Below are positions 1 through 10,657 of a stretch of DNA of 64,000 nt, one piece after another. The translations under genes and the position numbers were made by a program. The first letter of the stretch is position 1, and every line of letters starts with the position of its first letter. The notes under the pieces were generated by a model that searched no databases, was not told the origin of the DNA, and saw nothing but the letters and a program-made list of their open reading frames with translations. This DNA is from Cryptomeria japonica (lineage: Eukaryota > Streptophyta > Pinopsida > Cupressales > Cupressaceae), in NCBI RefSeq assembly GCF_030272615.1, contig NC_081413.1, forward strand, positions 717,235,867-717,299,866, written 5' to 3'.

Positions 1-1053
1 ATAACCAACTAGTAGACCATAGTTTACCTCATAAATCATGTCCTCCATTTCTTCCTCTCTTGTCTCAATTTCTTGCATTAAACAAAAGCCAGCAGTGACA
101 GTGAAGATTATGTCTTTTTCAAAGTGTTTTACCACTTCTTCCCATAGCCTCATTCTCATACTCAACTTCTTTTGAAATTCATTGAAATACTTGTTCATGG
201 CAACAGGAAAAGTTTTCTTTACAACTTTGATTTTGTTCTTAATTTGTGCTAAGACTGATAAGTCCTTCGACCACTCAATGTCTCCAAATCTTGGTAGAAA
301 TTTCTGAAAATAAAAGAATAATCCAACCAATAGTTGACCAAACTTGAATTTCAGACTTCTATCCTTTTTGACAAATTGCAAATTCAAAAACAATTGACTC
401 CTGATAGCTTCACAGAGATCATAATTTGCATTATCAACAATCATTATGTGAGCTATATGAACTTCTGTTGAAGGAACATTGTTAAGTCTACTAGAGTAGA
501 ATACTCTGTAGCCTATTACCATTTCTACTAGTCTAAATGCAGGGTCTTTAATGTTGTTGACAGAGAAAGCATGCCCATCAGATGTAGAACTGGCTAGATT
601 GAGGACAATATCCTTTGAAATTATTCTCAACTTAAGTACTTCACCGGTTGAGAAATAACTAGTTACAACCTGAATGGATTCCTTTGTAATTGTATGAGTC
701 CTTTCTAAATACATATTTTCTCCATGAACTCGACTCAAAATGATTTGAATATGTGCATCTTTGAAATCTTCAAGAAAATAAGCAGCATTATGAAAGCCTT
801 TTTCAAAAACCCTAGCATACTTTGTCTTAATCTTTCCATTTTCATCACAAAGCGATTTCAGCTATGTGTAAATGTATAGAGATCCTATATCCTCTATCTT
901 ATAGTTAATATAGCTGGATAAATCTCCTTTGACCAAAACACCGCTTGGGACTTGCGACAATGCGATATACAATACAATTTGTTCTGCCTTAACTACTTCC
1001 ATAGGCTCAGAGGTAATCATTAACCTTTGAACACTTTTTGAAGATGACGCCAT
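1..1053 (-). pseudogene. ORF-X, N-terminal part (unknown protein of copia-type element A)
   Basis: The minus strand is open from an ATG at 1053 to the window edge except for one TAG at 862-864, so about 350 codons are visible and the gene continues off the window. The start MASSSKSVQRL is the first Met after a 440-bp spacer behind gag. I do not recognise the protein. The visible part is mostly helical in character; it has a hydrophobic block ending FGQLLVGLFFYF and a charged end around LWEEVVKHFEKD. It has no protease, integrase or RT motif, although it sits where copia pol should follow gag. Its overall pattern recalls plant 'putative plant transposon protein' families and the LTR-borne frames at 32032-35180 and 56283-59887, but that resemblance is weak. 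The likely C-terminal half of a sister copy lies at 4227-6277. Confidence 0.6.
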
Positions 1054-1492
1054 TTCAGATATATAAAGTTAGAAGTATAATGATCAAAGAAAATACATAG
1101 ATTCACACATGTTGCCTCGTTTAGCAATTGAAATCCCTAATGAACACCAGTTCATCTTTGAGCAACGTTGAATTCAGCTTGATTACACAAATTTCAAATT
1201 ACTTCAGCAAGACAATTTTTCTTAGCTCAATAAGCTCTCTAATTTTCTCTCTCGAATGTGTTAGGATAAAAATAACAAAGTAAAACATGATTTTATCCTT
1301 TTACCTACTGAATTAAATGCTCACCCATTAGGGTTGCAAACCCTAATTTTACCACTCAAGAAGTAAACGGTTGATAACATATCAAGAAAAAGTTATCAAA
1401 ATTACAAACTCAAAATTTTCTTACCACTCATTTATCACAAGGGGTCCAGAGATGGATTTACTGTTAAGATCCCCTTAGCCATACAGTAAGGC
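1054..1492. other. Spacer between gag-like gene and ORF-X
   Basis: This 440-bp interval has no open frame of note on either strand. It is AT-rich and could hold a leader for ORF-X, but I see no clear splice or promoter signal. Confidence 0.4.
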
Positions 1493-2827
1493 TTAGTTTA
1501 CTGGTGTAGGGTTCTCTTCACTAGGTGAAGGAGCAATCTCCCCTATCGGTGAGTCATCATTCTTTTTCTTCCAAGTGTGATTCATTTCCTCCTTGACTTC
1601 TTCAACACTTACTTTCTACTTTCCTTTTAGATCTTTTGTAGAATTGACTGGTTTGCTATTTCTAGATCTACAAAATTTTGCTAAGTGTCCTAGTTTGTTA
1701 TAGTGATAATAGGCCATACTAGATGATCTCCAGGGGCCTACATTTCCTCTTCCTTTTCTTATTCTACAGTTCATAGCCACATGACCAAAGTTATTACAGA
1801 TGGTGCAAACAATATTGGTTACCTTTTCCATCTCAAATGGACTAAACTGGTTGCCATAGGGTCTTTGCTAGTTCATGTTAACTCGGTTGATAGAGTTCCT
1901 CATCCAATTGACATTTGGTCCTGAATGAATATGTGGTACATGATTATTAGCTCCATATATGCACTCAACAGATCTATGTCCATACATTCCACAAGTGAAG
2001 TAATGACCTTCAAATTTCTTGGACACATACCTAGCATTAGTATTGTAACTTGCATTTCTGTTAGGTTTGTCTCTACAAACATTTGCAGTGTGACAAGGTT
2101 TATGGAAAACAAAACAAACAAGCTTAAAGACTTTCTTACCGATAGGGTTCTTGACCTTAGAAACATATTTGTTCTTAGGAATTTTTCTCTTGGTACCAGA
2201 GGATTCACCTTTTTCAGTTGTGTGAAAACCAAGTCTAGAGATATCACCTTTCATCCTTTGAGACTGAATTTTCTCTTCTAGCAAGATTGAACTTTTGACA
2301 AATTTGTCCAGCTTCTCATTTGTTTCAATGAGCTGCTTGGTAAGATATTCATTGTGCTTAGACATATTCTCTCTCAGAGATGATGCTAAATCAAGATCCA
2401 ACTGTAGATTTTCCTTCTCTTCTCTTTCAGAATTCAAATGCTCATGCAAGGTATAATTCTCACACTTTATCTTGGTAATGTCATGATCTCTTTCCTTGTT
2501 AAGATCCCCAGCTACTTTTTCGGCTTCCAGTTCCTTACTCATTCAGATAGTGAGACTTTCCATTTCTCTTCTCAGGTTCAATTTTTCACCATTGAGTTTT
2601 TCAACCTCCTCAGCCAAAGAATCAATATTGGCTTCATCTGAAGAACTATTATCAAAAATTTCTAATTGTTGTTTAGTAAGCTCTCTCCTTTTGTTTTGAG
2701 AAGCTTCTAGTTTGACCCTTAGGGTTTCTATTTCATTTTTGCTAGCTTCTAGCTCTGTAGCCATCTCATGGTAGTTCATATACCCCATGGTGGTTTCAAG
2801 ACTTCCTTCTAAGTGGTAAGGAATCAC
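1493..2827 (-). pseudogene. gag: Copia-type gag-like protein with coiled coil and zinc knuckles
   Basis: One minus-strand frame runs from the ATG at 2827 to a TAA at 1493-1495 (about 445 codons), broken by in-frame stops at 2543-2545, 1868-1870 and 1616-1618. The first 200 codons are a charged coiled coil. The second part carries zinc-knuckle relics: CTICNNFGHVAMNC keeps the CX2CX4HX4C pattern, CGMYGHRSVEC keeps part of it, and YYHYNKLGHLAKFC has lost both first cysteines. Nucleocapsid packaging of element RNA is the expected role. It starts 10 bp from the primer binding site, as expected for the first gene of an LTR element. The usual N-terminal UBN2 gag domain is not visible. No protease or integrase follows; the next frame is ORF-X, so the element looks non-autonomous. 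Confidence 0.7.
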
Positions 2828-2836
2828 AGAAGTTAG

Positions 2837-2848
2837 GCTCTAATACCA
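2837..2848 (-). promoter_or_regulatory. Primer binding site, tRNA-iMet type
   Basis: On the minus strand this reads TGGTATTAGAGC, one mismatch from TGGTATCAGAGC, the complement of the initiator tRNA-Met 3' end used by plant copia elements. A 2-nt spacer (2849-2850) separates it from the LTR at 2851. Confidence 0.85.
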
Positions 2849-2850
2849 AT

Positions 2851-3971
2851 TGATGGACTTGAAAAGCACTGAGAGGGGGGGGGGGGGTTGGTGAGTCAGT
2901 GACACCAAAAAAAAAACTACTTTAAACACTGATCGATAAATAAACTTTACAAAACTTTTGAACATAATGCATGCAATAAAAATTGATATAACATTTACAA
3001 AAAGTAAAACATTCACCATAACACAAGTGTTTGTACGTGGAAAACCCAAATAGGTAAAAACCATGTTGAGATGGAACTCACAAGTTAACTATCTACAGTA
3101 ATAGATTTCTGACTGGTTAAGGTCTACAAAGTGCTCTGCTAGGAGTGAATCTTGTTAGAGATCCCAAAGCTTGATTAGAACCTTGTACCTTGTTAAAGGT
3201 AGTACCCTGTTAGGAGTAACCTCGCCAGAGGATTTAAGAATCCAAACTAATGGATCACCCTATTAAAGGATTTATACAATGAAGCTTGCTAGAGCTTAAC
3301 CGGTTAGGGGATTTGATTCTGCTATAATTATTAGAAAACAACAAGTTTGTTTGATCAGTTCTGAGTAGCACAATACTTTCTTGATCAGATCCTTCTAAAA
3401 AAATTCAACACTGCTCTTCTGCATACTTTGCAACTTTACTCTTCTTTGCACATTACACTCTTTCACATATCATATTAAATGATTCATTGCGATGTCAATA
3501 TATAGACCTTAAGTTTCATGTCGACCTTAAGAAATAAAAACACAATTTCCTAGGTGTAGTGTATCTAGACAAGTGATCATAACTCATCACAAAAATTACC
3601 ATCAAAAATTTCTCGGTGGCATAACTCATCATGATCTATGGTAACTCATCACAAAATTACCAAATACCGGTTGGAACAGTCAATATTGGTTTGAGTTAAC
3701 TAATAGACCATTATCCATGAATCTTCTATCATGATCTCCACTTGATCTCCATCTTTTTCTTCATCTTATCATATCTATAGGTTGCCTCATATGCACATAC
3801 CAGTTGACACAAAGTACCAGTTAGAGATAACCAATAAGAATAACCTCTAACATACTGGTTGATAGAGTAAACAATTGAAGTTACATTGGTAGTCAATATA
3901 ATCATGTGTGTGTGAGTGTTTCATCAATGACAACATATGATGAATACATTACAATCATCATCATGCCAACA
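2851..3971 (-). repeat. Copia-type LTR shared by two tandem copies of element A
   Basis: This 1.12-kb repeat starts TGATGG and ends GCCAACA on the plus strand (TG...CA on both strands). It has a primer site on its left (2837-2848) and a polypurine tract on its right (3972-3983). It is therefore the 5' LTR of the element to the left and the 3' LTR of the element to the right. It carries the G-run after CTGAGAG and the GTGGAAAACCCAAATAGG box found in the other copia LTRs here, followed by short TGTTAGAGGATTT-like internal repeats. Confidence 0.85.
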
Positions 3972-3983
3972 ATCTCCCCCTTT
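3972..3983 (-). promoter_or_regulatory. Polypurine tract of element A, with a second copy at 4109-4123
   Basis: On the minus strand AAAGGGGGAGAT abuts the LTR, as needed to prime plus-strand DNA. ATGCCAA/TTGGCAT arms flank it, so the tract would sit in a loop. A second tract, TTGTCAAAGGGGGAG, lies about 140 bp further inside at 4109-4123. Confidence 0.8.
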
Positions 3984-4142
3984 GGCATTGATGGCAAACA
4001 AATACCACTAAGTGTGCATACACAACAAAATTTACACAACACATATACTTATGCCCCCCCTTAATGCATACACCATACAAAATTTTCAAACACACATATA
4101 TATTTCTACTCCCCCTTTGACAACAATGACAAATTGAAAAAG

Positions 4143-4144
<2 letters not shown>

Positions 4145-4175
<31 letters not shown>
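4145..4175. repeat. (AT)n microsatellite
   Basis: This is about 15 uninterrupted AT units in the 3' untranslated part of element A. Confidence 0.95.
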
Positions 4176-4177
<2 letters not shown>

Positions 4178-4226
4178 GTGGATCAAAGTGTTTAGCATAT
4201 ACAATAATAAAAAATTGAACCAATGT

Positions 4227-6277
4227 TCAGACATAAGCAATTTTCATGAATATAACATTGTAGCTCCTCTTCATCTGTGACAATGCATTCTCCCATGATT
4301 CCAATATGTTCTCAGTATACTCAAATGCAAAGATCAGTTGTGAATGAAATTCTTCCATTGAGTCTAGTGCGCAGGTTTCAGGGGTTGCTAAGATAGCTTC
4401 TACATTGGATTAGGCTCTCTGAAGTATGTCTACCTATGATGTAAATTGAATCTTAAGTTCTCTAAGAGATCAGAGTCTCTTGTCCTTCTCATTAGCACAG
4501 ATGTCCAATTTGTTATGCAAATCATCTATAGGTTTGCTAAAGGTAAGTATAGAGTCCTGAAGTGGGACATATGCCTTGCATATCCATTCCAGCTCTTTCT
4601 CTATTTTAGTTTGTCTATTAGAAATGTCAGAATAAAAGAAAGTAACATTGGAGGTAGAAGAAAGATACTTTCCTCCAATTTCTATAGCTTTACTCAACAA
4701 ACTTTTATTGTGTGATAAAGCCATTTTGCCACTATCAATATAATTTGTCAATTTGTCTCCATATTTCTTCTTGTGATTCTTTTCAGCATAGACATGAGCA
4801 TCTTCTTCTAGTGACTTGATTTGATCAGATGCTTCTCCAACTAACTAACCAACTTTGCTGATAGGTGTAGGAAGATGTGCGGTAGATGTTTTCGGTAGTA
4901 AACTAGATAGAATCTCTACCACAGATTGAATTGTCTCAGCTTCAATCTTCTGCTCTTTCAACCTCTTCTTATGTACTATAGATTGCATAACATTTGCAAT
5001 CTTCATCATTTCTGATGCACTCATATTGTCTACATCAATGGTTCCTGAGATACTCAAAGATTCATCATCATCCTCATCAATCTATTTTTCCTTTACTAGT
5101 TCAGAGGATACAACTTTGATGATTGCTTTCTCAGTATTCTTCTCTATTTTCTTTTTAGGTGACCGAGTGACAATATTTCTAGTAGGCTTTGTTTGAGTGA
5201 CCAGTGGAGTTTGGTGTTTCTCCAGTTGTTCTGTTACTAGTGGATTGTCCACTTTTAGTTGAGTTATCGTTTGCTCAACTAATTTGACTTATGGATCTTC
5301 AACATTTGGGGGCTCCATATCTGGTGTAGTGTTATCTTCAGATAGGTCAACTGTGTCCTAAAAAATCATCAATAATATGAATAGTGGTTTCAACTTTGAC
5401 AAGATAGACCATGTCTTCTTGAACTATTTCTTCTTCATCCATTTCTGGTCGGTTAACATCATCAACAACATCTTCTACACTCTTAGAAGACTGTACAAGT
5501 TCTTCCATTGTTTTGATGTTGAATGCTATATGGTGGGTTTCTATCTCAACAATCAGCCTCTTTCCACTAAGAAGCTTTAATATTCTTGCCTTGAACATAA
5601 ATTGTGCTTTAGATCTTTCCACTAAAGTGCTAATTGCATCTTTTGAGAATTTAGGAAAATATTGTACAAATACTTCATCAATGACTTCCTTTTCAATCTT
5701 TACAACTTCTTCCCATTTATTCAAAAGAATGGTGTACAAAGAGTTTGAAACATCTTTCTCATTATCATGAGGTAATCTACTATAATGACATAATTGAGTG
5801 ATTACCTATTGCACAACTTCTTCTTTTTCTTCTGCAGTGAAAGAATCAAAATACTCTAACATTTTTAAATCTGTTTCTCCCCAATGTCTTCATAGTCCTC
5901 TCAAAATGACTTTAAGATTTGAACTTCGATAAGTCAATAGGTGCAATTGCCTTTGACATTTCCTTAACCTTCTTTGTTTCTTCATTAGAATCCGTTTCCT
6001 CAAATTATGGTTGCAAAATTAATTTTCTACCTCTCTTCTTTGTCTCCTTCTTGATATATACTTTGGGTTTTGGTTCCTTTTTAGTTTGGATGCTCTAGGT
6101 AACCCTAGTACTTTTTATTGGTGGAGATGCTTCATCAGACTTCTTATTCCTTCCTCTTGCACTTTTAGCTGGTAAAGCCTTAAACCAGTGGTGGTAAGGG
6201 TTTACCAAAGTGTGATAACATCTGATTACCAAGCTTATACCAACTGACCAAAACATTCTTATGGAATCATATAACAT
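4227..6277 (-). pseudogene. ORF-X, C-terminal part (unknown, coiled coil)
   Basis: Several long minus-strand pieces (6277-6095, 5739-5347, 5057-4845, 4751-4470, and on to a TGA at 4227-4229) join into one decayed gene with stops and frameshifts. The left-most 80 codons are open but for two stops and end LSQMKRSYNVIF. Visible character: a Lys/Arg-rich segment near 6020-6180 (KKETKKRGRK), an acidic segment near 5440-5400, and helical, charged C-terminal segments that look like coiled coil. The gene lies directly before the polypurine tract, so it is the last gene of the right-hand copy of element A. I infer it is the continuation of the ORF-X type seen at 1-1053, since both occupy the place between gag and the 3' LTR, but no overlap proves this. 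Function unknown. Confidence 0.5.
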
Positions 6278-6360
6278 ATGATATCAAATATACTTCACCG
6301 ATTGAAACATTCTGGAAGTGTCAATAGACAATCTCTTCTACTGGTAACTAAAAACCTATC

Positions 6361-6495
6361 TACCAGTAACCATCCATAATAGCTAGTGTAAACCTGTTTG
6401 CTGGTAACCATCCATAACAGCTAGTGTAAACCTGTGTACCAGTAACCATCCATAACAACTAGTGTTGACATCAATGACAAAACATCAGTGCAACA
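6361..6495 (-). repeat. LTR-edge fragment with 38-bp tandem repeat
   Basis: Three degenerate copies of a 37-39 bp unit with the core GTAACCATCCATAACAGCTAG run from 6361 to about 6473. They are followed by GTTGACATCAATGACAAAAC and an end in GCAACA at 6495, where Tat pol sequence begins. The end resembles the terminal sequence of the copia LTRs in this window, so I read it as the right edge of an LTR truncated on its left. Confidence 0.5.
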
Positions 6496-6752
6496 CATAA
6501 TCAATTCATCGAAAATGCCAACATTTTTATGAAGCATATAATTGAATGGAAGACATTTATCTGCTAATTGAGCAATAAATTTTCTAATGGATTGTAGCCT
6601 GCCCTGCAAAGACCGTAGTTGGCTGATGTTTTTAGGAGGTGGCATTTCCATGATAGTCTGAAACTTTGCTGGATCCACTTTGATGCCTTTTTTGATACAA
6701 TGTATCCCAACAGTTTGCCAGATGTGACCCCGAAGAGACACTTCTTAGGATT
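6496..6752 (-). pseudogene. pol: Old Tat-type pol fragment (RT, downstream half)
   Basis: The minus strand encodes NPKKCLFGVTSGKLLGYIVS and QLRSLQGRLQSIRKFIAQLA, the RT thumb and connection region, closely matching the intact pol at 10658-16510. A frameshift separates these two blocks. It continues exactly from the RT fragment at 22104-23231: the young Tat element inserted within this codon stretch and duplicated GGATT at 6748-6752. The left side breaks off at the LTR fragment ending at 6495. Confidence 0.85.
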
Positions 6753-8197
6753 TGATGCCTTCCTAAATGGCACAATGTTAGCTTAAGATCAAACAACACA
6801 AAACACACAAGATGTTAGAGTTAATCAATCTAAAAACCAAACACAATGAAGGCATTCCAAAAGAGATACTAAAAGAGACATGCTAAATATATCTAATAAA
6901 TAGAACAAATGATCATGAGACATCTCCAACTGCCTCTTAGCATGGCCTTAGCTTCTTCTCCCTTGTTCCTCTCCTCTCCAAGTTCCAAAATAGTGTAGCT
7001 CTCAGCAGCTTTTTGCACTATGGATGCTTATGGAGGATTGAGATTTGTAGAATAGCTCCAAACATGAAATGAAAAGCTATTTTTAATGCTAAAATGATTG
7101 ATTTTACCAAAAAGACAATATTTAGTTATGCTATGCTAAATGCTCTCTAAAATGGCTATAATCTAAATGCTTACAAGTTTTCAGGATCTGGATTATGAAG
7201 GAATGGGCTCTATTTATAGGAAAAATGGAGCAATGGATGGCCAGGATTGAAAGGTTTAATCAAGGGTCAAGCTTGAAAGTTGGGGATCCATGTGCACAAT
7301 TGGCACCAATAAAATAATGACAAGTGTCAACACAGGATTGGGTTGAAAGAAAGGGGTTTGGAGGCATTGAATGCTTGAGAAGACTTCATGGTTATCTAAA
7401 GGCTAAGGGTCAAGCCTAAATTAGGATTACCCACTGGATTAGGAGTTAATCCAAGGATAAACCTTTGTGCAAATGTTTAAGAGATAATCATGGTCAAAAC
7501 ATTAATGACCTGATGAGACCCTTGGGTTGGGTAGAGGTTGAGTCAAAACAAATGTTTTAACCATGTGGGAGAGTTTGAGTTAACCATTAATGGTTATTGG
7601 AGACTTTGTGGATTAAGTGGTTGAAAGTTGGAAGCCTTTAATGGTTTTCAAAGACTTTGGGGTTTTTGGTGGTTGAAGGTTGAAAACCTTCAATGGTTAT
7701 CCAAGACTTTGGGCCATTTGAGAAGTGACTCCATTTTGCTTAGGAATGTGACAATAATTAGGGGATGGATTAGGTTAATTAGGAAGGGGTTAGAAGAATC
7801 TAGAAGGGGATTAGATTTTGCAAGTGGATTTGGTGGGTGAGGGAAAATAGGATTTTATTAAAATAAAAATTCATTTATTTCAATAAATGTGTGCAAGTTG
7901 CATTTGTAGGAAAATGCAAGTGGGGTGAGGATAATGATTTAAATAAATGTTTTATTTAATTTATTTAAAAGAGGAATAGGGGGATTTAATTAAATAAATA
8001 GATTTTATTTATTTAATTGATTTGTATTTGGTTTAATGAATTAATTAAAATAAATTGAGTAATTTATTTAATTAATAGAAGAATGTTTGGGGATGAATTA
8101 ATTAAATATTAATTAATTAACTGATGGCTAGTAGATTTTTAATCAAATAAATACGAAATATTCATTTAATTAAAATGGACAGATTTATGTGACTACA
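6753..8197 (-). repeat. 3' LTR of the young Tat element
   Basis: This 1,445-bp copy runs TGATGCC...GACTACA on the plus strand. It differs from the 5' LTR mainly in a block around 6757-6925; the rest matches by eye. It holds a TATA box (7211-7218), a roughly 50-bp tandem unit in U3 (7582-7722), and a very AT-rich block with TTAATTAAATAAAT motifs at 7850-8180. Confidence 0.95.
7211..7218 (-). promoter_or_regulatory. TATA box of the 3' LTR
   Basis: The minus strand reads CTATAAATAGAG, a near-ideal plant TATA box, so transcription should start about 30 bp downstream (near 7180), leaving an R-U5 of about 430 bp. The same box is at 21117-21124 in the 5' LTR, where it would drive the element. Confidence 0.75.
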
Positions 8198-8210
8198 TTT
8201 GCCCCTCTTT
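8198..8210 (-). promoter_or_regulatory. Polypurine tract of the young Tat element
   Basis: Minus-strand AAAGAGGGGCAAA directly abuts the 3' LTR, the expected plus-strand primer. Confidence 0.85.
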
Positions 8211-8304
8211 GAGACGGTGCGGTTTATCGCGTCGTTTCAAAGAAAGAAAAACTGGTGTGAAGAAATGCCCCATAAAATGTTAATTTAATGGGTGGTATGC
8301 CCCC

Positions 8305-8350
8305 TCGAGAGATGGGCCGAAAAATTTCGAAAAATCGGGCGATCTCTCGA
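8305..8350. other. Hairpin with 9-bp perfect stem near the polypurine tract
   Basis: TCGAGAGAT (8305-8313) and ATCTCTCGA (8342-8350) are exact reverse complements, and CCGA/TCGG (8317-8320, 8335-8338) can extend pairing inside. In the RNA this lies about 100 nt before the polypurine tract. Confidence 0.6.
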
Positions 8351-8647
8351 AAAAGAATGAAAATTGGCGAGGTGATAGAAAAGAATAAGTTAGCAACGTG
8401 GGTGAAAAATAGAAGAAAACGGGGATAAAATGGAGAAACATCAAGCCAGTGAGTACCCTTAGGTCATACAGGAGATACAGTGAAAATGTGGTGGTTGTTC
8501 TTTCGAGTGATGCTATACAAGTGATCAAAATTGGTTGAACAATCTGGTGCAATCGGTTGAATTGCCCCGGTCAAGTCAAAGCATGACAGTTGATGCCAGT
8601 TGTTTGCTTGGACAAGATAAAGTCTGAGTAAGTGAATCAAAGTGACC

Positions 8648-8935
8648 TGATGAGACTTAGGCAATTGATGCAATTGCCCGATGAAGTCAAGGTATATGAA
8701 ACAAAAATACTCGTTGAGACTTAGACAATTGATGTAATTGTCCGATGTGATTGTGTTTGATTGGTTGATCAATTGATGGTGTGTGCATGTGATGGATGGT
8801 TGTGGGGAATCATGGCAACCCCGTTGAGACTAGGTCATTATGATAAATGCCTGATGTAGTCTAGGATTACCATAATCGATTACCTGTTGAGACCCGAAGA
8901 TACTTGATCAGAGTATCTGTTGATAGTCTAGGTGT
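8648..8935. repeat. Four degenerate hairpin units in the 3' UTR
   Basis: Units begin GTTGAGAC (or GATGAGAC) and end near GATG-AGTC. Each holds a stem: GGCAATTG/CAATTGCC (8660-8678), GACAATT/AATTGTC (8724-8742), a bulged one (8833-8851) and AGATACT/AGTATCT (8898-8918). The stem sequences differ while pairing is kept. Confidence 0.55.
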
Positions 8936-10657
8936 GTGTGAGTCAATGTACCTGTGCAGACAGAGTAACTTGCTTGGCTTATTGGATGACTTAGGATAGG
9001 AAACACAATCCCTCCTATTTAGAGATGGATGGTGATGAACGTGGCTTGATTGGGTTGATTGAGAAACGATGTAGGGTATGTGATGCTGATTGTTGAGATG
9101 GGGAGGGTGAGGGGGGGTGGGTTCGATGTTAGATAGAAGAAAGGGAAAACCTATGACTCATTCCTATGGAAGAAGAGGAAAATAGAGTATGCATTATTAT
9201 GACTATGTATGCATGATATGCAACTATTATGAATGTATTGATGGGTGGAATGCAACGAAATGCAATATATACAGATGAGATGGAATGACTATCCATGGTG
9301 CTTTATTTTTCATCATTGAGCTTTAAAATGTTGGAAGAGAATACAAGCATCTTGACATAATGATTCAAGATGACCTGAGTATTCCTTTCATGGATTTTAT
9401 ATAGCAAGTTAATACAAACGACTTGATATAAGGGTCAAGTTGATCAGAGTATTGCTTGCGGAACAGACAAGGATTATTTCCTTTCGTGCATGACTTGGAT
9501 CGTCCTCCTTGATCTTAGGCTGATCATATCCTGAGACAAGTGCATACCGTACTAAGAAAATAAAACCTTTAGCCAATTTGGAGGAAGAGGAATCAAAGGA
9601 TGAGCATTGTACCTGCAACCAAACAGTATATATACATAAAGAATAAAGAATATGGATCCTTGGTAATGGTTCATGTTCATATAGTCGAGGTATACGCTGT
9701 AGTCAGCAAGCCGTAGTGATCTATGACTGCATTTTGCATAAGATCACGTAGCTTAGTGAACTTCCCACGTAGACACCATTAGTACATGCCCCAGAACTTC
9801 ATCGGAAATGATGCGCAAACAAAACAAAACAATGCTGAAAAGATCCCGATACAGATAAACAAACGATTGTACTCACAAATCAACCAAGTATTTGATAGCC
9901 TAACATAATTTTCTTGTCAAAGAAAATGTCATCTTGTCTTTGTTTTGGTAAGGAAGGATGCATCCTTGGTTTAAAGACAGTTTGGTTTGTTGATGTTGAT
10001 TGTGTGGTTGATTGGTAAATGGTCAGTGTGTGAGTAGTTGTCAATGTTTATTTTGTATCTGATCGGATAAATATGTACAAGGTGTTGCCATGTTTTTGTG
10101 TGATTTTTGATGGGTTTTTCAATGTTTTTGGATTTTGAGTTGTTTTGAATGTTTTTGGATTTTGTGAGTCATTTTTTTGAATGTTTTTGGATTTTGAGAG
10201 TCATTTTTTAATGTTTTTTGATATTTTTGATGATTGCCTGAATGAAGAGCGTAATGACACATAAGACAATGTAGAATCCACTTCCATCACTAGGGTAAGG
10301 GTATTGCCCCCAGTTTGTAGACCTGACTATGAAAAGGTGGGATGCTAGATGCATGGAGTACTTTCTTAATTGCAGATCAAATAACAAGCCATGGTTGAGA
10401 TGGATGGATGTATGTGTGCATTAATGTGATCGCAACGAGCCTGAAAGATACTGGAGCTATTGCCTTTACGAGTGGCACCTGTTTGCCAGGTTTTCACCAT
10501 CGCACTTACCCAAGGTGCCACCGGAGTGGTTGTTCACCGTTTGGATGCATGATTTTTCTTTACTTTTTTTTTGAATGTTTTTGTATTTTCTTCAGGACAT
10601 TTTCTGAATGTTTTTGATATTTTCTGGTATGCAGGGGAGTCTGATGCTCTGTACACG
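8936..10657. other. Rest of the 3' UTR of the young Tat element
   Basis: No supportable gene lies between pol and the hairpin units. A doubled segment with TTCAAGATGACC/GTCAAGTTGATC at about 9350-9450 and three to four copies of AATGTTTTTGGATTTTG at 10121-10245 are the only repeats I noted. Short plus-strand frames here look like chance. Confidence 0.5.

Noticed and set aside
1925..2281. 118-codon plus-strand frame opposite the gag-like gene
   Set aside because: Shadow of the coding strand; the minus strand shows zinc knuckles and coiled coil.
7628..7840. A 70-codon plus-strand frame present identically in both LTRs (also 21534-21746)
   Set aside because: Identity follows from LTR identity, not coding selection; it overlaps the U3 tandem repeat and is antisense to transcription.
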